Counted from the stretch's first letter, positions 24,228-33,302 are shown. The stretch is 46,802 bases of DNA from an uncultured Prevotella sp. (GCA_900320905.1 ONTZ01000022.1:1-46802); one strand, 5' to 3'. Translations and numbers: made by a program. The notes: a model not told the origin generated them from the sequence alone.

Positions 24228-26183
24228 TTATCTCCCCATCAGTACCAAGAGCACATTGATGTCGCTGGGAGAGACGCCTGGAATGCGGCTGGCCTGTGCT
24301 AAAGTCTCGGGTTGTATCTTCATCAGTTTCTGACGGCACTCGGTGGAGAGCCCTTGCAATTCTTCGTAGTTGAAGTGCCCTTTGATTTTGATATTCTCTA
24401 AACGGTGCATCTTCTCTGCCACCATCTTCTCCCGCTCGATGTATCCTTTATATTTCATCCTTATCTCTGCAGCCTCTGCAATTTCTTCCCTGCGATTATC
24501 TGGGCGGTTTAATACTTCTTTTAATTGGGGGATAATGTCTGCAAGGTTGGTCAGATTGAGTTGCGGACGATTTACTAAGTCAATCAATTTGCAGCCAAAC
24601 TGGAGTGGGGTAGTGCCAAGGGCTTCGAGAGATGAATTAATCAGTTTCGGTTTAATCGCAAAGTTCTGGCAGAAAGATTCGATTTCTTCGATATGCTGTT
24701 TTTTCTCCAGCCACCAGTCATACCTTTCTCTTTTTGCCAGACCTAATGCGTATGCTTTTTCTGTGAGACGGGCATCGGCATCATCCTGTCTCAGCAGGAT
24801 ACGATATTCTGCCCTTGACGTAAACATCCGATAGGGTTCATCTACGCCTTTTGTCACCAGATCATCGATGAGTACGCCGATATACGCTTCATCGCGATGG
24901 AGGATAAACGGTTCCATTCTGTTTGTTTCTGTGCCACAACAACCTGCAGAACCAGCCTTAATGGCAGCATTGATACCAGCCATCGTTCCTTGTCCTCCTG
25001 CCTCTTCATAGCCAGTGGTACCATTTACCTGCCCTGCCATAAAGAGGTTGGCAATAATCTTCGATTCCAACGAATGGTTTAACTGGGTTGGGTCGAAGAA
25101 ATCGTATTCGATAGCGTAGCCAGGACGATATACCTTCACATCCCTGAAAGCAGGCATCTTTTTCAGAGCCTCTATCTGAACATCCATAGGTAGTGAAGAG
25201 GAGAAGCCATTGAGATACATCTCATTGGTATCTTCACCTTCTGGTTCCAAGAACAATGGGTGCTTTTCTCTCTCAGGGAAGGTAACGAGTTTTGTTTCTA
25301 TCGAAGGACAATAACGTGGACCTATCGATTGTATCTGCCCATTATATAAAGGTGAGTCTGCCAAACCGCTTTTCAAAATCTCATGTACCTCCTCGTTAGT
25401 ATTCACCGTCCAGCAAGGCAGTTGTTTCAGGGCACCACATTGGTTCATATAACTGAACTGATAGGGGCGGTTTTCGCCAGGCTGGATCTCCAAGTCTTCG
25501 AAATGCACGGAGCGCTTATCGATGCGCACAGGGGTTCCTGTCTTCATCCTTGCTGAAACAACCCCATGACGAGTGATGCTTTCTGTGAAATGGGCGACGG
25601 CAGGTTCTGCGATACGTCCTCCAGCCACCATCTTCCTACCGATATGCATCAAGCCATTGAGGAAGGTACCAGCAGTCACGATGACACATTTCGCATAGAT
25701 CTCTGCACCCCAGATGGTGCGCACACCAATGGCGCGTTTTGTGTGTTCTTCGACTGGCGAAGCGGCAAAGCCGAGCGGCTGTGACACAGCAACGGACTCA
25801 ACAATCAGTTCATCGGCCTGATCCTGCCAGATTTCCAAATTCTCCGTTTCATCGAGATGCCTGCGCCATTCCCAGATAAACTTTCCTCTGTCGCACTGAG
25901 CCCTCGGACTCCAAACGGCAGGCCCCTTGCCGACATTCAGCATCCGGAATTGTATCGAGGTGGCATCCGTCACCAGTCCCATCTGTCCGCCAAGAGCATC
26001 TATCTCTCTGACAATCTGTCCCTTAGCAATGCCACCAATGGCAGGATTGCACGACATCTGTGCAATTTTGTTCATGTCCATCGTCACCAGACAGGTCTTA
26101 GCACCCATATTGGCACTGGCGCAGGCTGCCTCGCAACCCGCATGACCTCCTCCAATGACAATCACATCGTATTTCAGTATCAT
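24228..26183 (-). CDS. mnmG: tRNA uridine 5-carboxymethylaminomethyl modification enzyme MnmG (GidA)
   Basis: 651 residues from the ATG at 26183, where the FAD motif starts (YDVIVIGGGHAGCEAA). With MnmE it modifies the wobble uridine of several tRNAs. CNPAIGGIAKGQIVREIDALGG is in the expected place, as are GTPVRIDKRSV, the YCPSIETKLVTF segment and the C-terminal MnmE-binding helices (LAQASRIPGVSPSDI). It is about 20 residues longer than usual. The extra piece (about AVSQPLGFAASPVEEHTK) is encoded by 25745-25800, which holds a 17-base word also found in intergenic DNA at 8903. mnmG often lies near oriC, agreeing with the parS-like sites. Confidence 0.96.
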   Translation of the reverse strand: MILKYDVIVIGGGHAGCEAACASANMGAKTCLVTMDMNKIAQMSCNPAIGGIAKGQIVREIDALGGQMGLVTDATSIQFRMLNVGKGPAVWSPRAQCDRGKFIWEWRRHLDETENLEIWQDQADELIVESVAVSQPLGFAASPVEEHTKRAIGVRTIWGAEIYAKCVIVTAGTFLNGLMHIGRKMVAGGRIAEPAVAHFTESITRHGVVSARMKTGTPVRIDKRSVHFEDLEIQPGENRPYQFSYMNQCGALKQLPCWTVNTNEEVHEILKSGLADSPLYNGQIQSIGPRYCPSIETKLVTFPEREKHPLFLEPEGEDTNEMYLNGFSSSLPMDVQIEALKKMPAFRDVKVYRPGYAIEYDFFDPTQLNHSLESKIIANLFMAGQVNGTTGYEEAGGQGTMAGINAAIKAGSAGCCGTETNRMEPFILHRDEAYIGVLIDDLVTKGVDEPYRMFTSRAEYRILLRQDDADARLTEKAYALGLAKRERYDWWLEKKQHIEEIESFCQNFAIKPKLINSSLEALGTTPLQFGCKLIDLVNRPQLNLTNLADIIPQLKEVLNRPDNRREEIAEAAEIRMKYKGYIEREKMVAEKMHRLENIKIKGHFNYEELQGLSTECRQKLMKIQPETLAQASRIPGVSPSDINVLLVLMGR

Positions 26184-26272
26184 ACCTTTACGCTTTCTGC
26201 CCGCAAAAATACGAAATTCTTCGCACATCATCGCATGGTTTTGAGGAAAAAGTGTAATTCATGCCTAAATAT

Positions 26273-26303
26273 TTTGCTATTTCCAAGAAAATGTTTACCT
26301 TTG
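26273..26303 (+). promoter_or_regulatory. Promoter of the PIF1-like helicase gene
   Basis: TTTG (26273-26276), 19 bases, TACCTTTG (26296-26303); 38 bases before the ATG. Confidence 0.7.
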
Positions 26304-26341
26304 CAAATAAATAATTTTAGTGGAAACAAGAATCAAACGCT

Positions 26342-28507
26342 ATGGAAACAAACCAAGAATTGCGTAGAGCATGGGACTTCGTGGAGCACACGGGGCGTAG
26401 TATCTTTCTGACTGGTAAGGCCGGGACGGGTAAGACCACCTTTCTGCGGACAGTCGTGGAACAGAGCAAGAAACGTTCAATCGTGGTGGCACCGACAGGT
26501 GTGGCTGCCATCAATGCAGGAGGAGTCACTATCCACTCGTTTTTCCAACTGCCCTTTACACCTTATGTGCCGAATGCCCACATCCAGAGTAAGTTCGACT
26601 TTGGCAAGGAGAAAAGGAGAATTATCGCCTCTCTCGATCTGTTGATCATCGATGAAATCTCGATGGTTAGGAGTGACTTGCTCGATGCCATCGACTCTGT
26701 GCTGCGCCGTTATCGGGACAGATACAAGCCCTTTGGTGGGGTGCAACTGATGATGATTGGCGATCTGCAACAGTTGACGCCAGTGGTGACACCTGAGGAC
26801 GAGGTGTTGCTCAGGCCTTATTACGACACCCCTTATTTCTTCGGTTCGAAGGCTTTGGCGCAGATAGATTATGTGACCATACAATTGAATAAGGTGTATC
26901 GTCAGGAGGATTCGGCTTTTCTTGATGTCCTCAACCATGTGCGTGAGGCTTGTCCGACGGCTGATGACCTCGCCACGTTGAACAGTCGCTATAATCCCAC
27001 CTTCATTCCCAAATCAGGCGAAGGCTATATCCGTCTGACCACTCATAACCGTCTGGCAGACAACTATAATGACAGCGAACTCTCCAAGTTGCCTTATCAT
27101 AGTTTCTCTTTCAGGGCATGGATAGAGGGCAACTTCCCTGAATACTCCTATCCAACCTCAGAACTCTTGGTGCTGAAACAAGGTGCGCAAGTGATGTTCG
27201 TGAAGAACGATCCCACTGGAGAACACCGATATTATAATGGACGCATCGGTGAAATCGTGGAAATCAGCGACAGTCGTGTCAGTGTGCTCTGTCCTGGCGA
27301 TAGTGAGGCCATTGATGTAGAACCGTTGGAGTGGGAGAATGCACAGTATCAGTTGAACCCAGAGACACGTGTCATCGAGACTAAAGTACAGGGCAAGTTC
27401 CGTCAGTTGCCACTTCGTCTGGCATGGGCCATCACCATTCATAAGAGTCAGGGTCTGACCTTCGAGCGAGCCATCATTGATGCCAGCCTCTCGTTTGCTC
27501 CTGGTCAGGTATATGTAGCCCTTAGTCGTTGCAAATCGCTCGATGGAATGGTGCTTTCTGCTCCTATCGAGGCCCGTGCCATCATCGCTGACGAAAGGGT
27601 GGAGAGTTATATCAGTCGTCAGGAAGAGGAGGCACGTAAGAGTATCGAACAACTGCCTCAGTTGAAGGAAGAATACTATCGCCATCTTCTGCTTGAACTC
27701 TTCGATTTCCACGATATATTCTATAAGGAGGAACATCTGTTGCGGTTGATGACAGAGTTTTTCTACCACAGCCATACAGATATTACGGAACGCCATAAAC
27801 GGGTACTCTCCAATCTCAGTGCCCAGACGATGTCTGTCTCTGAGAAATGGTTGCAGAAGATGCGACAGATGCAACAGGACCAACTGCATGGTAATGAATT
27901 TCTTGAACGCGTGAAGCGTAGTGCTGCTTATTTCGAGGAGTCCATCAATACCGTCTTTGATAATTCCCTCAACTTGGCTGCTGATATCAAGACAGGCAAT
28001 AAGCAGGCGATGAGCCGTTTTACGGACTCGCTGACAGAGACACGACAGGCCGTTCTGTCTCGCCGTTACCTCTTGGCGAGGATTGCCGAACAGGGATTTT
28101 CGATTGCAACCTATCTGCATGAGAAACAGTATTCCATGTTGGATGCTATCGATGAGGGAACCATCAAGTCCAAGCGCGAGCGGAAGTCCAAGAAGGAAAA
28201 GCCCAAGAAGGAACCGAAAGAAAAAACGTGGAACATCACCTGTCAGATGTTCCGTCAAGGCCTTAACCCCCAAGAGATAGCCAGAGAGCGCAACCTGACT
28301 GTTGGCACCATCATTGGTCATCTGGCTCGTTTTATTCCTACAGGCGAAATCACGCTCTCAGACTTGATACCGCAGGAGCATCAGGATGCCATCTTGAAAG
28401 TCATCCAGACGATAGGAACAGGTGAGAGCAAGACTGCCATCAAGAATCTCTGTCCACCTGAGGTGACTTATCAGGAGGTAGAGATAATGTTGTCAAATGT
28501 TTCCTAA
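26342..28507 (+). CDS. PIF1/RecD-like superfamily 1 DNA helicase with C-terminal HTH
   Basis: 721 residues. Walker A FLTGKAGTGKTTFLR at residue 19, Walker B DLLIIDEISMV, motif III VQLMMIGDLQQLTPV, and the C-terminal motifs AWAITIHKSQGLTFERAIID and GQVYVALSRCKSL are those of Pif1/RecD2 helicases, which move 5' to 3'. A Lys/Glu-rich hinge (about residue 610) leads to a C-terminal HTH_40-like domain (TCQMFRQGLNPQEIARERNLTVGTIIGHLARFI), usual in Bacteroidetes versions. Likely roles are resolving G-quadruplexes, R-loops or stalled forks. Its 3' end overlaps the convergent amrS by 15 bases. Confidence 0.9.
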   Translation: METNQELRRAWDFVEHTGRSIFLTGKAGTGKTTFLRTVVEQSKKRSIVVAPTGVAAINAGGVTIHSFFQLPFTPYVPNAHIQSKFDFGKEKRRIIASLDLLIIDEISMVRSDLLDAIDSVLRRYRDRYKPFGGVQLMMIGDLQQLTPVVTPEDEVLLRPYYDTPYFFGSKALAQIDYVTIQLNKVYRQEDSAFLDVLNHVREACPTADDLATLNSRYNPTFIPKSGEGYIRLTTHNRLADNYNDSELSKLPYHSFSFRAWIEGNFPEYSYPTSELLVLKQGAQVMFVKNDPTGEHRYYNGRIGEIVEISDSRVSVLCPGDSEAIDVEPLEWENAQYQLNPETRVIETKVQGKFRQLPLRLAWAITIHKSQGLTFERAIIDASLSFAPGQVYVALSRCKSLDGMVLSAPIEARAIIADERVESYISRQEEEARKSIEQLPQLKEEYYRHLLLELFDFHDIFYKEEHLLRLMTEFFYHSHTDITERHKRVLSNLSAQTMSVSEKWLQKMRQMQQDQLHGNEFLERVKRSAAYFEESINTVFDNSLNLAADIKTGNKQAMSRFTDSLTETRQAVLSRRYLLARIAEQGFSIATYLHEKQYSMLDAIDEGTIKSKRERKSKKEKPKKEPKEKTWNITCQMFRQGLNPQEIARERNLTVGTIIGHLARFIPTGEITLSDLIPQEHQDAILKVIQTIGTGESKTAIKNLCPPEVTYQEVEIMLSNVS

Positions 28508-29356
28508 ATAAATATGTGTGATGCCCTCCTCCTCGGCCACTTGCTTGGCGGCTCGTAGTGTCTGGATGGGGGTGGGGGACTTGTCTGGCATCTTATAACG
28601 AGGGAAGAAGCGACTGAAATGGAGTGGGGCGTTGGCAAGATCGTTCTCGACGAGCCAACGGCACATCTGACGAATCATGTCCATATCATCGTTGACATCA
28701 GGAATGACGAGGTTGGTGAGTTCTATCCACACCCCGGCTTCGTGCATGGTGAGGATGGTGTCGAGTACGGGTTGTAGATGTCCACCGCTCACCTTATTAT
28801 ATATGTCGTCGCTGAATGATTTCAGGTCAATGTTAGCGGCATCGAGGTAGGGCAGTAGATCTTTCAACGGCTCTTGACAGACATAGCCTGCCGTCACAAG
28901 GATATTCCAGAGACCTGCCTCGTGGGCCAGACGGGCACAATCGATGATGTATTCGATGTAGGTGAGCGGCTCGGTGTAGGTGTAGGCGATACCTGGACAA
29001 TGATGCTTCTGGCAGAGGGCCACGATGTCTTCTGGCGATAACTCATAATGATTAACATCCGAGGGCGAGGCCTGCGAGATATCGTAGTTCTGACAGTTCA
29101 GACACCGGAAATTACAGCCTGTGCAGGCAAGGGAGAGACAGGTCGTACCAGGATGAAAGTGGTAGAGCGGTTTCTTCTCGATGGGATCGATGGCCAGCGC
29201 ACAAGGCTTGGCATAGACCTCGCTGATAAGTGCACCACCACGATTTCTTCGACTGCGACAGATGCCCGTCTTGCCATCGGATATGCGGCAATGATGCGGA
29301 CAGAGCAGACACTCCACTCTTCCATCATCCAAACACTGATAATATCGACACTCCAT
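28493..29356 (-). CDS. amrS: AmmeMemoRadiSam system radical SAM enzyme
   Basis: 287 residues. An N-terminal Cys-rich zinc-like part (CLLCPHHCRISDGKTGICRSRRN) precedes a radical SAM barrel whose cluster motif reads CTGCNFRCLNCQN (CxxxCxxC). Related to pyruvate formate-lyase activases but defined as the third member of the AmmeMemoRadiSam set. The reaction is not established. Its ATG overlaps the stop of the Memo-AMMECR1 gene by one base (TGATG), so both are made from one message. Convergent overlap of 15 bases with the helicase gene. Confidence 0.92.
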   Translation of the reverse strand: MECRYYQCLDDGRVECLLCPHHCRISDGKTGICRSRRNRGGALISEVYAKPCALAIDPIEKKPLYHFHPGTTCLSLACTGCNFRCLNCQNYDISQASPSDVNHYELSPEDIVALCQKHHCPGIAYTYTEPLTYIEYIIDCARLAHEAGLWNILVTAGYVCQEPLKDLLPYLDAANIDLKSFSDDIYNKVSGGHLQPVLDTILTMHEAGVWIELTNLVIPDVNDDMDMIRQMCRWLVENDLANAPLHFSRFFPRYKMPDKSPTPIQTLRAAKQVAEEEGITHIYLGNI

Positions 29357-30825
29357 CAGAACACGATTGCTTCGTAAACATAAAGTTCCGCGTCCTTCCA
29401 GCCATCCCAGCCGAGTCCTGCCTTGTCCTGCGAGCAGTGCCCCACGAATTCTTCTTTGGTCCAGTTCACCTCATCGGCCACTTGTGGCAGGAACGTGCCA
29501 CTGCGATAGCCCTTACGGATATAGATTCCATGACGGTGCAACTCAAACTCATCGAGACTCTGGATGCGCCTCATGGGTGTGAGCACGGATATCTCGATGT
29601 CAATATCTTCCAGTTCCTCGCGACGGACTGGTGAGAACCTCGGGTCTTCAAAGGCTGCGGCACGTGCCATCTCCGCTACTATCTCATGCAGGGGAATATC
29701 TTCGCCGAAGTGCCCGATACAGCCACGCAGTCGTCCGTGCTTATGCAAGGAAACAAATGCACCACATTTTGAATTGAGATTTTCGAGTTGAGAGTCAAGA
29801 GTGGGCTGCGCGAAAGGCTTGCCATCGAGAGAGTCCTTGATGCTCTGTAAGGCAATCTCTTTCAGCAGACGCTTGTCCTCGTCAGAGAGAACAAAGTCCG
29901 TGCTATCCTTACGCAGGATGGCAAAAGAGTGGTAACCCACGACGCGAGAATGATCACCGCTGATGTCACCTGAGTTCTGATATAACAGGTGCTTCACTTC
30001 GTAGTGTCCGTCGAGCATCAGCATCAGCGTGATAATCGGAAACTGTCCGCAGGCACTCGTGGCCAGGTTACGCTTGCCTAATCTTTCATTTGCCTCGATG
30101 GTAGCGATAAAATCCTCCACCCGGCCTGTCTCAATCGCCTTTCCCGTCCGAGTATCCACCTCGCAGGCATCCTCGTAGTCAGGATAGTGCGAGAAGTCGC
30201 TACTAATCACAAACAGATTATCTTCTGTGAAATATGGCTTCAGTACCTCCGCCATCCGTTTCAACTTCTGATAGTCGTTGGTGGAAATGATGATTGGTAC
30301 GATGGGTGGCAACTGCTCGCCAAACCTGCGCTGTAAAAATGGCAACTGCACCTCCAGGCAATGCTCCCTGTCGTGTGCCTTAGGGCGATAGAAGAACACA
30401 CTATCTTGCACAAGTATCCTCGCCGTCTCGCCGTCCACCTTTACATTTCCCAGTGGTGTGGCATAATAGTCTGCCTCCGTATTCACCGAAGCCCCGTCGA
30501 GCCATTCGTGATGACTCGGCCCTAAAAGAAAAATCCGCTTGTACGGCTTCTTCGCATCAATCGACATATATGCTGATGCGGCCACATGGCCTGAGTAATA
30601 ATACCCTGCATGTGGCACAATCACCGCTGCCACATTTTCATACTGCTTCCTCCCCTGGTGTATTCTCAGGAAACTGTCCACCTCTTCTCTTAGTTCTTCA
30701 GCATCCCCCGTATAAAACCGGTTTGCCTGTGTGGCAGGCCTCACCACTGCCTGCTTCGTCTGTCCGTCACACGCATTCATCATCATCAATATCGTTGCTA
30801 AAATTGTTATTACCATTGTTTTCAT
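29356..30825 (-). CDS. amrB: AmmeMemoRadiSam proteins B and A fused, with a lipoprotein signal
   Basis: 489 residues. I start it at 30825 (MKTMVITILATILMMMNAC), a signal peptide with a lipobox-like Cys19; the longer frame has no signal. Residues about 30-290 are the Memo/AmrB fold (VIVPHAGYYYSGHVAASAY, LLGPSHH, SDFSHYPDYEDA, STSACGQF-like). Residues about 310-489 are AMMECR1/AmrA (CGAFVSLHKHGRLRGCIGHF, DIEISVLTPMRRI). These are usually two proteins; here they are one chain and apparently exported, while the partner radical SAM enzyme is cytoplasmic. How they would meet is unclear. Possible substrates are unknown. Confidence 0.88.
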   Translation of the reverse strand: MKTMVITILATILMMMNACDGQTKQAVVRPATQANRFYTGDAEELREEVDSFLRIHQGRKQYENVAAVIVPHAGYYYSGHVAASAYMSIDAKKPYKRIFLLGPSHHEWLDGASVNTEADYYATPLGNVKVDGETARILVQDSVFFYRPKAHDREHCLEVQLPFLQRRFGEQLPPIVPIIISTNDYQKLKRMAEVLKPYFTEDNLFVISSDFSHYPDYEDACEVDTRTGKAIETGRVEDFIATIEANERLGKRNLATSACGQFPIITLMLMLDGHYEVKHLLYQNSGDISGDHSRVVGYHSFAILRKDSTDFVLSDEDKRLLKEIALQSIKDSLDGKPFAQPTLDSQLENLNSKCGAFVSLHKHGRLRGCIGHFGEDIPLHEIVAEMARAAAFEDPRFSPVRREELEDIDIEISVLTPMRRIQSLDEFELHRHGIYIRKGYRSGTFLPQVADEVNWTKEEFVGHCSQDKAGLGWDGWKDAELYVYEAIVF

Positions 30826-31007
30826 CTTGTTTCCCCGTTCGGCGAATGATGCTTTTGTGTGCAAAAGTACGAAAGATTTCCCAGACAACCATTCTTTTCG
30901 TCAACTTTTTCCGTAACTTTATTTGTTTGTTCGGAAATAATGTAAAAAAGTGCGATGTGAGGATTGCTTTTATAGAATGGGGGAGTTCTTTCGGCGACAA
31001 GATGTCG
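30826..31007. other. Divergent promoter region of the amrBA-amrS operon
   Basis: CAAAAGTA at 30862-30869 reads TACTTTTG on the minus strand, the -7 for amrBA. No clear -33. No gene in this stretch. Confidence 0.4.
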
Positions 31008-31165
31008 TTTCAAACGAAAAATGGCTTTGTTGTGCCGACAAAACGGATTTTCAAACGAAAATGAACTTTGTTTTGCCAACAAAACGATTTTTCAAACGAA
31101 AATAGACTTTGTTCCGAAAGCAAAACCGATTTTCAAGCGTAAAATGACTTTGTTTTGTTATTTTT
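31008..31165. repeat. Four tandem 41-bp repeats upstream of the LUD gene
   Basis: The word TTTCAAACGAAAAT(G) starts at about 31009, 31050, 31091 and 31132 (41-bp steps), with ACTTTGTTTTG..CAAAACG in each. Unit 2 folds as GTTTTG-CCAA-CAAAAC. The last unit runs into the -7 TATCTTTG at about 31169-31176. It may be a set of protein sites in front of that promoter. Confidence 0.7.
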
Positions 31166-31205
31166 TCGTATCTTTGCCGCAAAATGAAACAAAAAAGAGA
31201 AGAAT

Positions 31206-31841
31206 ATGACACCAAAAGAACTAAGAAACGAACGTTTGGCAGAGCGGATGATTAAGAATCTGAAGCGGCGCAATATGGAGGCTTTCTACTGTCCGACGGC
31301 AGCAGAGGCAGTGAAGAAAGTATCAGAACTGATTGCCGACGGGAGCAGCGTGACCTGGGGCGGTTCGATGACCATCCGCGACATGGGCATCCCACAGGCA
31401 TTGAAAGACAGGGCAACACTCGAGGTGCTGGATCGCGACGAGGTGACAGATCGCGAGGAAGTGGTGAAGATTTATGAGCGGGCCTTTACTGCTGATGTCT
31501 ATCTGTCGAGTGCCAATGCCATCAGTGAGGATGGCGTGATTGTGAATATCGACGGCAATGGCAACCGTGTGGCTGCCATTACATGGGGACCCAAGAAGGT
31601 GATTTTTATAATAGGCCTGAATAAAGTGGCCCAGACCGTTGAAGCCGCTTTGGCAAGAGCCAGAAGCACTGCCTCGCCTATCAATGCTGCCCGGTTCGAT
31701 ATCAAGACACCTTGTCAGGTGGACGGTGTCTGCCACAATTGCAACTCTCCAGAGAGCATCTGCAACTACGTTCATTTCCTCCGCAACTCGCCTCATGGTA
31801 AACATACTGTTATCTTGGTAGGCGAAGCGTTTGGATATTAA
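31206..31841 (+). CDS. LUD-domain protein (LutC/YkgG family)
   Basis: 211 residues. The LUD (DUF162) fold is shared with LutC and part of LutB of lactate oxidation. GSSVTWGGSMTIRDMGIPQAL is the substrate-loop region, DVYLSSANAISEDGVIVNIDGNGNRVAAITWGPKKVIFIIGLNKV the core, and a C-terminal CQVDGVCHNCNSPESIC cluster carries four cysteines that may bind a metal or Fe-S. No lutA or lutB is nearby, so a role in lactate use is not shown. Promoter with TATCTTTG just upstream, behind the 41-bp repeats. A DUF4298 gene follows by 11 bases. Confidence 0.85.
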   Translation: MTPKELRNERLAERMIKNLKRRNMEAFYCPTAAEAVKKVSELIADGSSVTWGGSMTIRDMGIPQALKDRATLEVLDRDEVTDREEVVKIYERAFTADVYLSSANAISEDGVIVNIDGNGNRVAAITWGPKKVIFIIGLNKVAQTVEAALARARSTASPINAARFDIKTPCQVDGVCHNCNSPESICNYVHFLRNSPHGKHTVILVGEAFGY

Positions 31842-31852
31842 CCCATTGGCGT

Positions 31853-32146
31853 ATGAAACAAACGGAAAGAATCAAGCAGATGGAGCAGTGCCTCGAAAAG
31901 GCATCTGTGGCTGTCATGCAATTATCCGAGGCTTTAGACAAATACATAGAGTCACAAGACGCCATTGCAACACTCGACAAGTATTACGGCAGTGAGGAGT
32001 GGAAAACAGATTTTGCCGCCGACGAGGCCGGGCAATTGCCTAAAGATCTGAAAAGAGGCGTACTATCGGAGGATGGTATCTGGAACCTTCTCTCCGATAG
32101 CCGCGAGTTGAATAACCGTCTGAGGGCGTTTATTGATCAGCAGTGA
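31853..32146 (+). CDS. DUF4298 protein
   Basis: 97 residues, mostly helical: an N-terminal coiled coil (ERIKQMEQCLEKASVAVMQL), then the conserved LDKYYGSEEWKTDFAADEAGQLPKDLKRGVLSEDGIWNLL stretch of DUF4298. Function unknown; cytoplasmic. Cotranscribed with the LUD gene. Its last 17 bases overlap the convergent membrane-protein gene. Confidence 0.85.
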   Translation: MKQTERIKQMEQCLEKASVAVMQLSEALDKYIESQDAIATLDKYYGSEEWKTDFAADEAGQLPKDLKRGVLSEDGIWNLLSDSRELNNRLRAFIDQQ

Positions 32147-32717
32147 TATCCTCGATCTGGTCGATGATCTCCTGATACTGGCGCTGGGTCTTGAAGTGGA
32201 GGGAGAATCCCCAGATAGCTCCGACAATGCCACCAATGCATCCTGCCCAGAAGAGGCCGTTGAAGAAAGCGTTAGGATGGAGCAGATAAGACTCGTACAT
32301 AAACCAGCCCAGGAAGACGATGGCGAGGGGAATGCCGAAGAAGAGCCAGTTGGCATCGAACTTCTTGGCACTGGCCATACGGCGGCGGACTTCCAGAAGG
32401 TTGTTGGTCATCATGTTTGAATCGCTCAGTTTCCTGCTGTTATAGAAGGTGCCTCCGCAGCAGACCAGCATGGTGATGCAGGTAAAAATCCAGAAAGGAA
32501 TGGAGAAACCGTTCAGCATCACGAAAGCCCAATAACTGTAGGGAAGCATCAGCAGACAGAGAGCCATAATCATGTAATATCTGCGGCTGATATTGCCTGC
32601 GGTCTGTTTCATAGAGTGGCGGATGAAACGGTCGTTCACAATCTGCTGCTGGTCCAGTTTCTTCTTCAGCGTAGCCATCTGCTCACGCATATTCTCTAAT
32701 TCAAAATTCTCGTTCAT
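32130..32717 (-). CDS. Membrane protein cotranscribed with an ECF sigma factor (possible anti-sigma)
   Basis: 195 residues: a cytoplasmic N-terminal helix/coiled coil (LENMREQMATLKKKLDQQQIVND), then four hydrophobic segments (YYMIMALCLLMLPYSYWAFV, FWIFTCITMLVCCGG, WLFFGIPLAIVFLGWFM, GLFWAGCIGGIVGAIWGF). I see no standard anti-sigma (zinc or FecR) motif. It follows the sigma gene by 13 bases and is therefore a candidate regulator of it, as in many Bacteroidales sigma/membrane pairs. Its 3' end overlaps DUF4298 by 17 bases. Confidence 0.7.
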   Translation of the reverse strand: MNENFELENMREQMATLKKKLDQQQIVNDRFIRHSMKQTAGNISRRYYMIMALCLLMLPYSYWAFVMLNGFSIPFWIFTCITMLVCCGGTFYNSRKLSDSNMMTNNLLEVRRRMASAKKFDANWLFFGIPLAIVFLGWFMYESYLLHPNAFFNGLFWAGCIGGIVGAIWGFSLHFKTQRQYQEIIDQIEDITADQ

Positions 32718-32730
32718 AATGGGTAAGTTT

Positions 32731-33213
32731 TTAATCGTTAGACATTTGTTTTAATTGCTCTCTGATCCTGAACAGACGGACACTGACGTTTTTAGTGCTG
32801 ATGCCGACGATCTGCCCGATTTCCTCGTAAGATAGGTTTTCGAGCCAGAGCAGGACGATGGCCCTGTCGAAGGGTTGCAACTTGGAGATACGCTTGTGGA
32901 GCATGTCCACCTGTTTCGTGTCCTCGTCGCGGTCTTCAAAGAGGTTGATGTCCATAGTCAGCCGGACTTCGGATGAGCGCCGCTTCTTCTTTCTGTCGAT
33001 AGAGATACAGGTGTTGAGGGCGACGCGGTAGATCCACGTCCGAATGTCGGAGCGATGCTCGAAGCCTTCGAAACCTTTCCATAGATTGACTAGTACCTCC
33101 TGGAACAGGTCGTTCACTTCGTCGGCATCTTGTGAGAACATGTAGCACACGGTGTAGATGGTGCTCTTGTGCTCTGTAACGGTTTGCGCAAACTGTCTTT
33201 CTAATCCATTCAT
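32731..33213 (-). CDS. ECF-type RNA polymerase sigma factor
   Basis: 160 residues with just regions 2 and 4. Region 2: IYTVCYMFSQDADEVNDLFQEVLVNLWKGF then IRTWIYRVALNTCIS. Region 4: LQPFDRAIVLLWLENLSYEEIGQIVGISTKNVSVRLFRIREQL with a good HTH. Unlike the sigma at 4767 it has no membrane extension. Downstream in the same operon is a four-helix membrane protein. The promoter (33254-33284) is of the housekeeping type, so it is not obviously self-controlled. Confidence 0.93.
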   Translation of the reverse strand: MNGLERQFAQTVTEHKSTIYTVCYMFSQDADEVNDLFQEVLVNLWKGFEGFEHRSDIRTWIYRVALNTCISIDRKKKRRSSEVRLTMDINLFEDRDEDTKQVDMLHKRISKLQPFDRAIVLLWLENLSYEEIGQIVGISTKNVSVRLFRIREQLKQMSND

Positions 33214-33253
33214 TGTCTTGTCTGTTTTGATCTTTTTTACCCGTTAGACGCAG

Positions 33254-33284
33254 CAAAGATATAAAAAACTACACGACAAACAAA
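33254..33284 (-). promoter_or_regulatory. Promoter of the ECF sigma operon
   Basis: Minus strand TTTG (33284-33281), 19 bases, TATCTTTG (33261-33254). Confidence 0.65.
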
Positions 33285-33302
33285 AAATTTTTTCCTCAAA
33301 GG

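Noticed and set aside
27158-28321. 387-residue ORF on the minus strand
   Set aside because: Antisense to the PIF1-like helicase; no signal or recognisable domain.
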